Source: Sporosalibacterium faouarense
Lineage (GTDB): Bacteria > Bacillota > Clostridia > Tissierellales > VENL01
DNA: 64,000 nt
Assembly (NCBI RefSeq): GCF_016765695.1
Contig: NZ_JAETGO010000066.1
Location: 57,742 to 121,741, forward strand
Direction: 5' to 3'
Shown here: piece by piece, positions 26,663-34,882 of the stretch
Layout: the number at the start of each line of letters is the position of its first letter
How positions within the stretch are numbered: position 1 is the first letter of the stretch
Notes under the pieces: generated by a model
Told to the model about the DNA's origin: nothing
The model's input: the letters and a program-made list of their open reading frames with translations, nothing else
Databases searched by the model: none
Position numbers and translations under genes: made by a program

Positions 26663-27721
26663 TTATTGTTTCTTAATTTCTTTATCAAAAAAAGACATTT
26701 GGTATATATTACTCTCCTTAAGATTTGAAACACTTAGACCAATTAATCTCATTGGTTCATTTATTTCAATACCATTGAGAATTCCATCAGCAACCTCAAT
26801 TATCTCATCACAATTCTGTATATATCTTTCTAATGTCTTACTTTTTGAATGGGTTTCAAATGAAGATGTCCTGTATTTTACTGTGACAGTTTTAGCATGT
26901 ATATCATTCTTATTAAGCCCTTGTGATATGCTTTCTGCAAATGTATGTATATATTTTTTTAATTCATCTTTAGCTATAACATCTATTTCTAATGTGGTTT
27001 CTCTACCATAGGATTTTCTTTCTCTTGATACTTCAACCTTTCTATCATCAATTCCCCTTATTTTTTCGTAAATTTCCAGTCCTAATCTACCAAAGGTTGT
27101 GAAGAGATATTCTTTTGGTAACTTTAATAAGTCATCTACAGTAAAAATACCCTTGTTTTTTAGTCGAGCAGCAGTTTTTTTGCCTATTCCATGTATTTTC
27201 CTGACAGGTAAGGGCTTCAATATATCAGGAATCTGGTCTTTGGTAATAATTTTAAGTCCATCTGGCTTATTCCAATCAGAGGCAAGCTTTGCTAAAAATT
27301 TATTATATGAAACTCCAGCAGATACTGTTAATCCTACGTTTTCTCTTACACTACTTTTTATGAATTTTGCTATCTCAACAGCATCTTCATTAGATTTTGA
27401 AACATCTAAATAAGCTTCATCTATAGATACAGGCTCAACTAAAGGTGTTATTTGATAAAGAATACTAAAAATTTCTTTAGACACTTCTCTATATCTTTCA
27501 TGTCTTACAGGTCTAAAACAACCATTTGGACATAATATTCTAGCTCTAAATCCAGGCATTGCCGAATGCACACCATATTTTCTAGCTATGTAGTTTGCAG
27601 TAGTCACTACTCCACGTTCTTCTCCCCCACCTACAATAACAGGCTTTCCCTTTAATTGAGGAAAATCTAGTTCTTCAACGGCAGCGAAGAAAGCATCCAT
27701 ATCTACATGTATGATATTCAT
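26663..27721 (-). CDS. dinB: DNA polymerase IV (DinB)
   Basis: 352 aa Y-family translesion polymerase. The catalytic acidic residues lie in HVDMDAFFAAVEEL (N-terminus) and SIDEAYLDVS (about 101-110). The palm and fingers are followed by a helix-hairpin-helix thumb (KIHGIGKKTAARLKNKGIFT) and the little-finger domain (GRETTLEIDV). The extreme C-terminus (LKESNIYQMSFFDKE) carries QMSFF, which fits the beta-clamp-binding motif QxxLF. Length is normal. ATG start at 27721 after GAGGTGGAAG. No LexA box could be seen with confidence. Confidence 0.96.
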   Translation of the reverse strand: MNIIHVDMDAFFAAVEELDFPQLKGKPVIVGGGEERGVVTTANYIARKYGVHSAMPGFRARILCPNGCFRPVRHERYREVSKEIFSILYQITPLVEPVSIDEAYLDVSKSNEDAVEIAKFIKSSVRENVGLTVSAGVSYNKFLAKLASDWNKPDGLKIITKDQIPDILKPLPVRKIHGIGKKTAARLKNKGIFTVDDLLKLPKEYLFTTFGRLGLEIYEKIRGIDDRKVEVSRERKSYGRETTLEIDVIAKDELKKYIHTFAESISQGLNKNDIHAKTVTVKYRTSSFETHSKSKTLERYIQNCDEIIEVADGILNGIEINEPMRLIGLSVSNLKESNIYQMSFFDKEIKKQ

Positions 27722-27847
27722 AAGAATACTTCCACCTCTGTTTAACTTACTTTTAATATTTATTCATATACATTTTATCATATTTTAATAATTAATATAT
27801 ATTATAGATATATGGAGTAATTTACCTTTTGTAAACAAGGAGGAATC

Positions 27848-28387
27848 ATGAATACTACAATCGAGGCCTATTTAAAAGATATAAAATTCTTTAATACTGT
27901 TTCAAGAAATATGACTTTTGAAGATGTAAAAATCAATATTTTGAATTTTGTTCAAAAGGATCCTAGAGGCATATATACTCTAGCCATAGGCACTGACTCA
28001 CAGGCAAAAAGTAATAGTACACTTTTTGTTTCTGCAATAATGATTTATAGATTGGGTAAAGGTGCATGGGGATGTATGAGTAAGTATTCTAACAATAGAA
28101 AAATCTTAAACTTGAGAGAAAAGATTGCAATTGAAACTCTCTTAACTCAACAGATAGCTACTAAATTTACACCAGATTTTCTTGATGAAATAATAGAAAT
28201 TATTCTTCCCTATATAAACAAAGGAGCTGAATTTCACCATGAAGTACATATAGATATTGGTAAAAAGGGTGATACGAAGAAACTCATTAATGAAATGACA
28301 AGTTATTTTGCAGGAATGGGATTTGAAACTAAAATCAAACCCGAGTCTTATGTTGCTTCTTCATATGCTGATAAATATACTAAGTAA
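27848..28387 (+). CDS. YkuK-type RNase H-like protein (DUF458)
   Basis: 179 aa protein of the YkuK/DUF458 family with an RNase H-like fold. GTDSQAKSNSTLFVSAIM (about 50-67) contains the conserved GTDSQ, and FHHEVHIDIGKKGDTKKLI the second acidic block. The family is widespread in spore-forming Firmicutes; its role is unproven, possibly a nuclease. ATG start after AAGGAGG. Divergent from dinB. Confidence 0.87.
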   Translation: MNTTIEAYLKDIKFFNTVSRNMTFEDVKINILNFVQKDPRGIYTLAIGTDSQAKSNSTLFVSAIMIYRLGKGAWGCMSKYSNNRKILNLREKIAIETLLTQQIATKFTPDFLDEIIEIILPYINKGAEFHHEVHIDIGKKGDTKKLINEMTSYFAGMGFETKIKPESYVASSYADKYTK

Positions 28388-28462
28388 ATCTGATAGTTTA
28401 CTTTCTATGTAATCTTAATGAAGTCACAAGTTACATACAGAATATTTTCAATAGAGAAATTT

Positions 28463-28497
28463 AGCTATGACCAAAATTGATCATAGCTTATGATTAT
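28463..28497. terminator. Hairpin between ykuK-like gene and serS
   Basis: AGCTATGA pairs with TCATAGCT around CCAAAATTGA; both flanks are T/A-rich. It lies at the convergent ends of two genes and probably ends both transcripts. Confidence 0.65.
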
Positions 28498-28549
28498 TTT
28501 ACACCATGTCTATTGCTTTTATATACTTTTTTTATATTTTTAATATTAG

Positions 28550-29833
28550 TTATTTAGCTTGTAGAATATCCTTATTAATCCACCTTCTTAAAACTTTAGG
28601 TACTAGCACACTGCCATCAGCTTGCTGTAATTGCTCAACTAATGCTGGTATTAATCTACTTGTCGCTAGTCCTGATGCATTAAGGGTGTGTACAAATTCT
28701 TTATCCTTACTATTTTTTCTTCTAAATCTAATTCTCCCTCTTCTAGCTTGATATTCATTTGCACATGAAGCTGAGCTAACCTCTTTATATTCTTCCATAC
28801 TAGGAATCCATACTTCTATATCATATGTTTTAGCCATAGCAGAACTACAATCCTTGGCTGCAAGCTTACTAACCCTATAATGTAAGCCTAATCCTTTAAC
28901 AAGCTTTTCACTCTTTTCGATTAACTCTTCTAGTGCAGCAGCAGAATCTTCTGGTCTTGTAAATTGGAACATTTCTACTTTATTAAATTGATGTCCCCTA
29001 ATCATTCCCCTTTCATTTGAACGATGGCTACCAGCTTCCCTCCTAAAACATGGGGTATATGCAAAGTACTTCTTTGGTAGCTCTGATTCATCTAATATTT
29101 CATCTCGATGTAAATTTACAAGGGCTGTCTCAGATGTTGGTAATAAAAACTGACGATAGCCTTTATTTTCTTTTTCTTCTATAAAAAATTCATCCTCATC
29201 AAATTTAGGGAACTGACCTGCAGTATAACCACATTGATATTGTAAAATATGTGGTGGCAATATAAATTCATATCCATCCTTTAAGTGCTCTTCTATAAAA
29301 TAATTCAGTAATGCCCACTCTAATAGAGCTCCATCTCCTTTATAAAGCCAAAAACCATTTCCACCTAGTTTTACTCCCCTATCATAGTCAATTATATCTA
29401 AGCTTTTAACCAGATCTATGTGATTTTTAGGACTAAAGTCATATTTAGGCTTTTCTTCCCATACTCTTATAACTTTATTATTTTCTTTTCCGCCGGATGC
29501 TACATCTTCATCTGGTATATTTGGTAAACTTTCAAGAAAATTTTGTATCTTTTCTTCATATACACCTAACTCTTTTTCAAGATTCTTAATTGTATCAGAT
29601 ACCTTTTTCATATCCTCAATCTTAGCTGATGCATCCATTCCCTGTTTTTTTAATTTTGCAATCTGCTGAGATACGTCATTTCTCTCTGCTCTTAATCCTT
29701 CAGCCTTACCCATAATTTTTCTTTTCTCTTCATCCCACTCAAGAACTTCTGAAAAATCTACATGTTCCATTCTTTTTAATAAAGCTTTTCTAACCTTTTC
29801 ATGATCCTTTCTAATGTCATTAATATCAATCAT
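28550..29833 (-). CDS. serS: Serine--tRNA ligase
   Basis: 427 aa class II aminoacyl-tRNA synthetase charging tRNA-Ser (and tRNA-Sec where present). Residues 1-105 form the antiparallel coiled-coil arm. Motif 2 is CFRREAGSHRSNERGMIRGH and motif 3 lies in SGLATSRLIPALVEQLQ; the seryl-adenylate site includes TSETALVNLHRDEI. ATG start after GAGGTAAAATA. It is controlled by a T-box leader (29965-30205) that senses uncharged tRNA. Confidence 0.98.
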   Translation of the reverse strand: MIDINDIRKDHEKVRKALLKRMEHVDFSEVLEWDEEKRKIMGKAEGLRAERNDVSQQIAKLKKQGMDASAKIEDMKKVSDTIKNLEKELGVYEEKIQNFLESLPNIPDEDVASGGKENNKVIRVWEEKPKYDFSPKNHIDLVKSLDIIDYDRGVKLGGNGFWLYKGDGALLEWALLNYFIEEHLKDGYEFILPPHILQYQCGYTAGQFPKFDEDEFFIEEKENKGYRQFLLPTSETALVNLHRDEILDESELPKKYFAYTPCFRREAGSHRSNERGMIRGHQFNKVEMFQFTRPEDSAAALEELIEKSEKLVKGLGLHYRVSKLAAKDCSSAMAKTYDIEVWIPSMEEYKEVSSASCANEYQARRGRIRFRRKNSKDKEFVHTLNASGLATSRLIPALVEQLQQADGSVLVPKVLRRWINKDILQAK

Positions 29834-29964
29834 TATTTTACCTCCTCACACTTTTTAGATTAATAGATCTCTTTTCTTACCAACTCAAACTATCCCATAG
29901 TAAACACTAAAAATTTTTAAACTTAAAGCCAAATCTCCTTAAAATAAGCTATTTTTAGATAAAT

Positions 29965-30001
29965 AAAAAACTCCCGCCTCCATTCATATAGAGACGAGAG
30001 T
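29965..30001 (-). terminator. T-box terminator before serS
   Basis: ACTCTCGTCTC pairs with GGAGGCGGGAGT on the minus strand and is followed by TTTTTTA. Its 5' strand follows the T-box sequence directly, as expected for the terminator/antiterminator switch. Confidence 0.93.
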
Positions 30002-30205
30002 TACTCGCGTTGCCACTCTAATTGTTATCATAAAGATAACCAGCTCATTGTACAATAAAGGGTACAATCCTTCTAGCTTTTAACTAGCGACTCAAAAAGT
30101 GGAAAAATTACTTGACACATCAGTTCTCACCAACCACTGACTCTCTATAGCATCATAGTAATCGTAGCTTTCGTCAAAGTCATTTTAATTCTCTTTTTCA
30201 ATTAT
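29965..30205 (-). promoter_or_regulatory. T-box leader (tRNA-Ser sensing) of serS
   Basis: About 240 bases between the promoter and the terminator. The T-box antiterminator sequence AGAGTGGCAACGCG lies at 30019-30006 (minus strand). Stem I begins and ends with CTTTGAC and GTCAAG around 30175 and 30113. Uncharged tRNA pairs with a specifier codon in stem I and its NCCA end with the T-box bulge, which permits transcription into serS. I could not identify the specifier codon with certainty; serine is inferred from the downstream gene. Confidence 0.92.
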
Positions 30206-30212
30206 TTGTAAC

Positions 30213-30241
30213 ATTATAGCATATATAGTATTTAGTCTCAA
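30213..30241 (-). promoter_or_regulatory. Promoter of the serS T-box transcript
   Basis: TTGAGA (30241-30236), 17-base spacer, TATAAT (30218-30213). Confidence 0.8.
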
Positions 30242-30320
30242 GGCTTTATTATAAAAACTTTTTAAATCATAAATTTTTTTAAAAACATATTTAAATTTCA
30301 TATATATTTTATACAAATAA

Positions 30321-30359
30321 AATAAGAAGAAGTTATAGATCAAATAACCCCTTCTTATT
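30321..30359 (-). terminator. Terminator after the 36-aa membrane protein gene
   Basis: AATAAGAAG...TTAT pairs with ATAA...CTTCTTATT on the minus strand and leads into TTATTTGT; it isolates the small gene from the serS promoter. Confidence 0.7.
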
Positions 30360-30423
30360 TAAACTAACTTTAAAATTTGAATTGTAAAACTACTATTGGA
30401 TATCAAATGAAACATATAGATCT

Positions 30424-30534
30424 TTAGTATCTATAAAATCCACCAAATAGTATTACTAATAGTAAAAAGAAAAATAGTAAGCTTGAATCTTCACCGAAAA
30501 ATCCACTAAGTAGTCCACCTTTGTTTTCAGTCAT
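30424..30534 (-). CDS. 36-aa membrane peptide, possibly sporulation-associated
   Basis: Starts at ATG 30534, eight bases after AAAGGAGGG. It has a polar N-terminus (MTENKGGLLSGFFGEDSS), one hydrophobic helix (LLFFFLLLVILFGG) and an aromatic end (FYRY). Tiny proteins of this design, Gly-rich with one helix, include the YjcZ group expressed in sporulation, but identity is not proved. It lies directly after a spore-protein gene and is enclosed by terminators on both sides, which supports it being a genuine separate gene. Confidence 0.65.
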   Translation of the reverse strand: MTENKGGLLSGFFGEDSSLLFFFLLLVILFGGFYRY

Positions 30535-30611
30535 TTAAAAAGCCCTCCTTTTATTTTATTGATTAATTGCAAGTTAATACCATTATATGGAACTAAATAT
30601 TTTTTTGTTAC

Positions 30612-30640
30612 AAAAAAACTTGAGAGAAATTCTCTCAAGT
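30612..30640 (-). terminator. Terminator after the second spore protein gene
   Basis: ACTTGAGAGA pairs with TCTCTCAAGT around a short loop, followed by TTTTTTTG on the minus strand. Confidence 0.88.
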
Positions 30641-30650
30641 GTTTAATGCT

Positions 30651-30872
30651 TTAAAAATTATTATTTTTATTAATAAGCTGTTTTTCTCCAGCTTCTACTA
30701 ATCTTTTAGTCATCTCTCCGCCAACTTTACCTGCAAAGAATATATTGTCAACTATGCCATTAGTGCTAGTAGTATTTGAAATTTCTGATGGTACTCCTAG
30801 CTCGTTTGCTATCTCATATTTCATTTGGTCTAATGCTAACCTTGCTTTTGGATCTATTGGACCTCTAGCCAA
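30651..30872 (-). CDS. Alpha/beta-type small acid-soluble spore protein
   Basis: 73 aa spore DNA-binding protein. The protease-cleaved first helix is LALDQMKYEIANELGV and the second GGEMTKRLVEAGEKQL. The linker between them (SNTTSTNGIVDNIFFAG) is longer and less Gly-rich than in the copy at 10607, so the two are diverged paralogues. The TTG start follows GAGGTGAGATT. Its start lies about 100 bases from the end of the metal-ABC permease gene. Confidence 0.95.
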   Translation of the reverse strand: MARGPIDPKARLALDQMKYEIANELGVPSEISNTTSTNGIVDNIFFAGKVGGEMTKRLVEAGEKQLINKNNNF

Positions 30873-30974
30873 AATCTCACCTCATTTACTATAAATTTTT
30901 AAGCTTACTATTATTTTTTGTGAGATTTGTTTTAGGATACAATGAAATAATAACAATTCATACTAACTCATAAC

Positions 30975-31796
30975 TTAGTTGCCATTTTTTGTTTTAAATT
31001 GTGATTTAATAAATGCAGAAATAAAATAGGTAGCCCCTGATGTTAGAATGATTGTCGCGCCAGATGCTATATCAAATCTATAGGAAAGGTATAAGCCTAG
31101 TATACAAAGAACTACTCCTACTATAATAGATATAAGCATTATATTCATTAAGTTATAGCTTAATAACTTTGCAATTGATGGTGGTATTGTTAAAAGTGCT
31201 ATAACTAAAATGATACCCACTAATTTAATTAAAACTACTATTGTAAGTGCAATCATAATAAAAAGAATTTTTTCTAATATTTCAGTTGGAATTCCTATTA
31301 CCTTAGAAAATTCTTCGTCAAAAAAATATGCCTTCCAATAATTATATAGTGAAAATATTACTATAACTATGATTAAGTCAATCATTGACATCATTATTAT
31401 CGACGAGGAAGATACTGTCAATATATCACCAAACAGATATGATGTCATGTCAGGAGGATATCCTGGTGTTATAGCAATAAATAAAATACCCAATGCCATT
31501 CCTAATGACCAAAACATACCAATTAAAGCATCAGAATAGGTGTGGATTTTTTTGCTCACTTGTGCTATACCCAAGGCAGATATAATTGCAAATACAAAAG
31601 CACCATATATAGGCTCAATTCCAATATAATATCCTAGCCCAATGCCACCGAATGAAGTATGTGCTATTCCTCCACTTAACATTACTAACTTTTTTTCGAT
31701 TATAATAGTTCCTATAATTCCACATGCTATACTAGCTAATACAGCCGATAGAAATGCATTTTGCAAATATGTATACTTAAATATAGCTTCTATCAA
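30975..31796 (-). CDS. Zinc/manganese-type ABC transporter permease (ZnuB/TroC family)
   Basis: 273 aa integral membrane subunit with about eight helices, from the ABC-3 family that imports Zn2+, Mn2+ or Fe2+. SGGIAHTSFGGIGLGYY near residue 42 is the conserved cytoplasmic loop for the ATPase, and LLTIPPSIAKLLSYNL the second family signature. Its start overlaps the end of the ATPase gene by four bases. No solute-binding protein gene lies in the window. The zinc-type operator upstream suggests zinc. Confidence 0.93.
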   Translation of the reverse strand: MIEAIFKYTYLQNAFLSAVLASIACGIIGTIIIEKKLVMLSGGIAHTSFGGIGLGYYIGIEPIYGAFVFAIISALGIAQVSKKIHTYSDALIGMFWSLGMALGILFIAITPGYPPDMTSYLFGDILTVSSSSIIMMSMIDLIIVIVIFSLYNYWKAYFFDEEFSKVIGIPTEILEKILFIMIALTIVVLIKLVGIILVIALLTIPPSIAKLLSYNLMNIMLISIIVGVVLCILGLYLSYRFDIASGATIILTSGATYFISAFIKSQFKTKNGN

Positions 31797-32545
31797 TTTT
31801 CTTCCCCCTTATGTTCTCTCAATACTCTATGGGGTGTAGTACCGTGGGTTATTAAGTCTATAGGACACCCATAAGCTTCTTGAATTTCTTGTTCGTCAAT
31901 ATGTATATCATCACCATGATAATGAAGCTGTTTATTCACACACGCTATGCTACCAATATAAGATGATACAATCCCCATGTCATGACTAACCATAATAATG
32001 GTCTTTTCACTATTTATTTCTTTCAATAGCTGATATATGTCATTTTTAGCATTTGAGTCTAAGCTTGCTGTAGGCTCATCTAGGATCAAAATATCAGGAT
32101 CTATCATTAATGATCTAGCTATGAGAACCTTTTGCATCTGTCCTCCAGATAGCTGACCTATTTGCCTATTTTTAAATTCTAGTATGCCTAGCTTATTCAT
32201 TATTTGTTCAGCAACTTGAATATCCTTCTTAGAATATTTGTGTAATAATTTCATTCTTTTTGTCAACTTTCCCATAAGGATTACATCTAAAACCCTGATT
32301 GGAAACTTTTTATTAAAGCTTGTAAACTGAGGTACATACCCCAGCTTAATATCTTTTTGCATTTTTACTTTACCACTATTTGGTTTTATTAAACCTAATA
32401 ACACCTTTAATAAAGTGGTTTTCCCTCCGCCATTAGGTCCGATAATTCCTAGGAATTCCTTCTCTTTTACTTTAAGATTTATATTATCCAAGGCTCTAAC
32501 TCTACCATAATTCACATTTACATCTTGCATTTCTATAATATACAT
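31793..32545 (-). CDS. Zinc/manganese-type ABC transporter ATPase (ZnuC/TroB family)
   Basis: 250 aa ATPase. Walker A GPNGGGKTT, Q-loop VPQF, signature LSGGQMQKV, Walker [13 protein letters not shown] and switch VSHD are present. The GPNGGGKTTL form and the early VNYGRVRALDNINLKV stretch are usual for ZnuC-type importers. First gene of a two-gene operon with the permease. ATG start after GGGGTG. A palindromic operator sits 17 bases upstream of the start. Confidence 0.94.
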   Translation of the reverse strand: MYIIEMQDVNVNYGRVRALDNINLKVKEKEFLGIIGPNGGGKTTLLKVLLGLIKPNSGKVKMQKDIKLGYVPQFTSFNKKFPIRVLDVILMGKLTKRMKLLHKYSKKDIQVAEQIMNKLGILEFKNRQIGQLSGGQMQKVLIARSLMIDPDILILDEPTASLDSNAKNDIYQLLKEINSEKTIIMVSHDMGIVSSYIGSIACVNKQLHYHGDDIHIDEQEIQEAYGCPIDLITHGTTPHRVLREHKGEEN

Positions 32546-32561
32546 AATTTACACCCCTTTA

Positions 32562-32578
32562 ATGCAAATGATTTGCAT
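32562..32578. promoter_or_regulatory. Palindromic operator of the metal ABC operon (Fur/Zur type)
   Basis: ATGCAAATGATTTGCAT is a perfect 8-1-8 inverted repeat. Its core has the 7-1-7 layout used by Fur-family repressors; the gene content suggests Zur. It lies just downstream of a promoter candidate (TTGACT near 32620 with TAATAT/TATAAT near 32600) and 17 bases from the ATPase start. Confidence 0.7.
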
Positions 32579-32761
32579 CTATGACTATTATTATATTATC
32601 ACTTTTTATTAATTAGTCAATATCTCGTCACTATAAAAATACACTTTGAATTTTCATCCCATTATAAATATTTCCAACAATTGATGCCATTAATCATAAT
32701 AAATTTCTTAGATTAAAGATTTTTCATACAATATTGCATAAAATTTTAATAAGTAATTTCT

Positions 32762-33418
32762 TTAAATAAGTGCCTTTATTAATACTATTATCGTTATATG
32801 AACTGGATAAAACCAATACCCTATAAACTTGTTTACTTTAGTTTTAATTTTTATATCTCCCAAAATGAATGGAAGTGCCAAGATACTCAAAGTTTGAATA
32901 ATTGACCCTCCCGAAATATAATATAGAATATTTAATGTAAGAAAGGATATAGTAATTTTAGGTTTGTCAGTATAGAAAATATAAAACAACATAATCATCA
33001 ATAATCCATATCCACCATACTGAAATTTAAATATTTCAGCTATTATTACCATTAAAAAAGACAACAGCTTCCTATCCTCTTCATACAAATGAATTGCAAT
33101 TAAGCCCAAAGCTAGAGTAGGCATTATATTCAACTTCCCTGGAGAGAAAAACATATATGGAATTTGTGATATTACTGAAAAAATTAAAAGTCTTGTAAAA
33201 TACTTTTTTAAATTTGATGTTTTCCTATAACCTACAGTTAATTGATAGGCAAAAATAGGATATGCTATCCTTCCAATAATTCTTAATACTATAATTGTTG
33301 GAAATAATTGATATCCAATATGATCAATTAACATTGTTACCATAGCTATAATCTTTAAAGTATCATTTCTCCCTAATGCTAATGATTTTTCTGATGTTTC
33401 AATTCTATCCCTCTCCAT
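32762..33418 (-). CDS. TraX family membrane protein
   Basis: 218 aa protein with about seven hydrophobic segments. The N-terminal LKIIAMVTMLIDHIGYQLF and the RIIGRIAYPIFAYQLTVGY segment are diagnostic of TraX-like proteins, named for the F-plasmid pilin acetylase but common as chromosomal genes in Firmicutes, where the substrate is unknown. No conjugation genes are near. ATG start after GGGGTGAAGC. Single gene on the minus strand. Confidence 0.87.
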   Translation of the reverse strand: MERDRIETSEKSLALGRNDTLKIIAMVTMLIDHIGYQLFPTIIVLRIIGRIAYPIFAYQLTVGYRKTSNLKKYFTRLLIFSVISQIPYMFFSPGKLNIMPTLALGLIAIHLYEEDRKLLSFLMVIIAEIFKFQYGGYGLLMIMLFYIFYTDKPKITISFLTLNILYYISGGSIIQTLSILALPFILGDIKIKTKVNKFIGYWFYPVHITIIVLIKALI

Positions 33419-33679
33419 TGCTTCACCCCATCAATCTAATGTTTAATTATATTATATATAATTTTTTCAGAATAAGGAAATTTCGCAATTAATTTTTGAA
33501 TATTTTTTTATATCCTTTTAATTTGGAATTTTCTCAAAATAATGAAATAAAATATCCTTATGTACTAACACCTATTTAGTATAAAATGATATAATACCTA
33601 TATATCGACAATTTTTTTCATGTTATTTAAAAATTTAGTATAATGTGTACCACTAATAACTAGCAAGGAGGGAATTTCA

Positions 33680-34768
33680 ATTACTAAATATTTTAGTTTT
33701 ACAAAACTCATATTTTTATTAGTACTTGCCTTTATTCTATTTAAGATCATTAATGCACCTAATTTTTTCCCCTTTGTTATTAAGCTAATTATGCCTTTTA
33801 TTTGGGCTTTCTTAATAGCATACATTTTAAATCCTTTAATGGTTATTTTAGAAAAAAGAGCTAATTTAAAACGTATTTGGAGTCTCTTAATTATTTATGT
33901 TTTTCTATTAGGGCTTATAACTCTTATAATTACTATTATAACACCAAGCATCATTGATAGTTTTACAAATATAAGAGATAATCTTCCAGACTATTTTTCA
34001 ACTACTGAAAAATGGCTAATAGAACAGTCAACTAAGCTTTCATTTCTTAGTAAGTACGGTGTTGTGGATTCATTAGAAGAGAATTTAAATGGAATGGTTA
34101 ACACTCTTAGCCAAAATTTGAGTTCGACTTTAAAAGAAACTATTTCTCAATTAATAAATATTACATCTGCTTTCTTAAACTTCGTTTTAGGTATAGTTAT
34201 TTCCTTATATATTCTTAAAGATAAGGAGTTTTTTGCTAGACATTTAAAGAGACTTTTGTATTCTCTACTAGAAGAAGAAAAAGTAGATTATCTAATTAAA
34301 CTTGGTACTGAGCTAAATGTAGTTTTTTCGAAGTACCTTATAGGAAAGCTTATAGACTCAATTATAATAGGAATCCTCTGTTTTATAGGATTAATTATAT
34401 TAGGAATCCCTTACTCATTGATAATAAGTTCTATTGTTGGTGTGACAAATATGATCCCATACTTTGGGCCATTTATTGGAATGGTTCCGGCAGTAATCAT
34501 TACACTATTCTATAGTCCAATTAGAGCTCTCTGGGTTGCCATATTTATTCTTGCATTGCAACAGTTTGATGGACTTTATTTAGGTCCAAAAATTTTAGGT
34601 ACTCAAGTAGGCTTAAAACCTTTCTGGGTTATATCTGCCATCATAATCGGTGGAGCTTTGTTTGGTGTACTAGGTATGTTACTTGCCATTCCTATAACTG
34701 GAATGATTAAAGTAATTCTAAACAAGTTTGTTACTTCTAGATTGGAGAATAAAAATATTAAATTGTAA
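33680..34768 (+). CDS. AI-2E/PerM family permease with apparent AUU start
   Basis: 362 aa membrane protein of the AI-2E transporter (PerM, UPF0118) family with about eight helices. Typical segments are FIWAFLIAYILNPL, YFGPFIGMVPAVI and GLKPFWVISAIIIGG; Na+/H+ antiport has been shown for some members. The first ATG (33791) would cut off the first helix and has no ribosome site. AGGAGG at 33667-33672 lies seven bases before an in-frame ATT (33680), and the codons between encode TKYFSFTKLIFLLVLAFIL, the expected first helix; a stop codon closes the frame shortly upstream with no ATG, GTG or TTG in between. So translation probably starts at AUU. Confidence 0.85.
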   Translation: MTKYFSFTKLIFLLVLAFILFKIINAPNFFPFVIKLIMPFIWAFLIAYILNPLMVILEKRANLKRIWSLLIIYVFLLGLITLIITIITPSIIDSFTNIRDNLPDYFSTTEKWLIEQSTKLSFLSKYGVVDSLEENLNGMVNTLSQNLSSTLKETISQLINITSAFLNFVLGIVISLYILKDKEFFARHLKRLLYSLLEEEKVDYLIKLGTELNVVFSKYLIGKLIDSIIIGILCFIGLIILGIPYSLIISSIVGVTNMIPYFGPFIGMVPAVIITLFYSPIRALWVAIFILALQQFDGLYLGPKILGTQVGLKPFWVISAIIIGGALFGVLGMLLAIPITGMIKVILNKFVTSRLENKNIKL

Positions 34769-34774
34769 TAAATT

Positions 34775-34810
34775 GCATAAAAAAAGCGAATTAGTCCGCT
34801 TTTTTTATGC
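34775..34810. terminator. Terminator after the AI-2E family gene
   Basis: A perfect 14-bp stem GCATAAAAAAAGCG/CGCTTTTTTTATGC; works in either direction and ends this plus-strand gene and probably the converging GGDEF gene. Confidence 0.9.
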
Positions 34811-34882
34811 TAATACATTTTTATAATCCAAAATTTCATCTATATTAATTAGATCATAGAAAATATTGCTACTAACACTATC

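Noticed and set aside
29965..30205. Naming the T-box specifier codon
   Set aside because: Several stem I foldings are possible by eye and none gave an unambiguous serine codon in the specifier loop.
32734..32760. Dispersed repeat TTGCATAAAATTTTAATA shared with 41857-41883
   Set aside because: Only two copies, AT-rich, both at 3' ends of genes; likely chance or decayed terminator sequence, not a mobile repeat.
32762..33418. Conjugative element because of TraX
   Set aside because: Chromosomal TraX-like proteins are common in Firmicutes and no transfer, integrase or att site is present.
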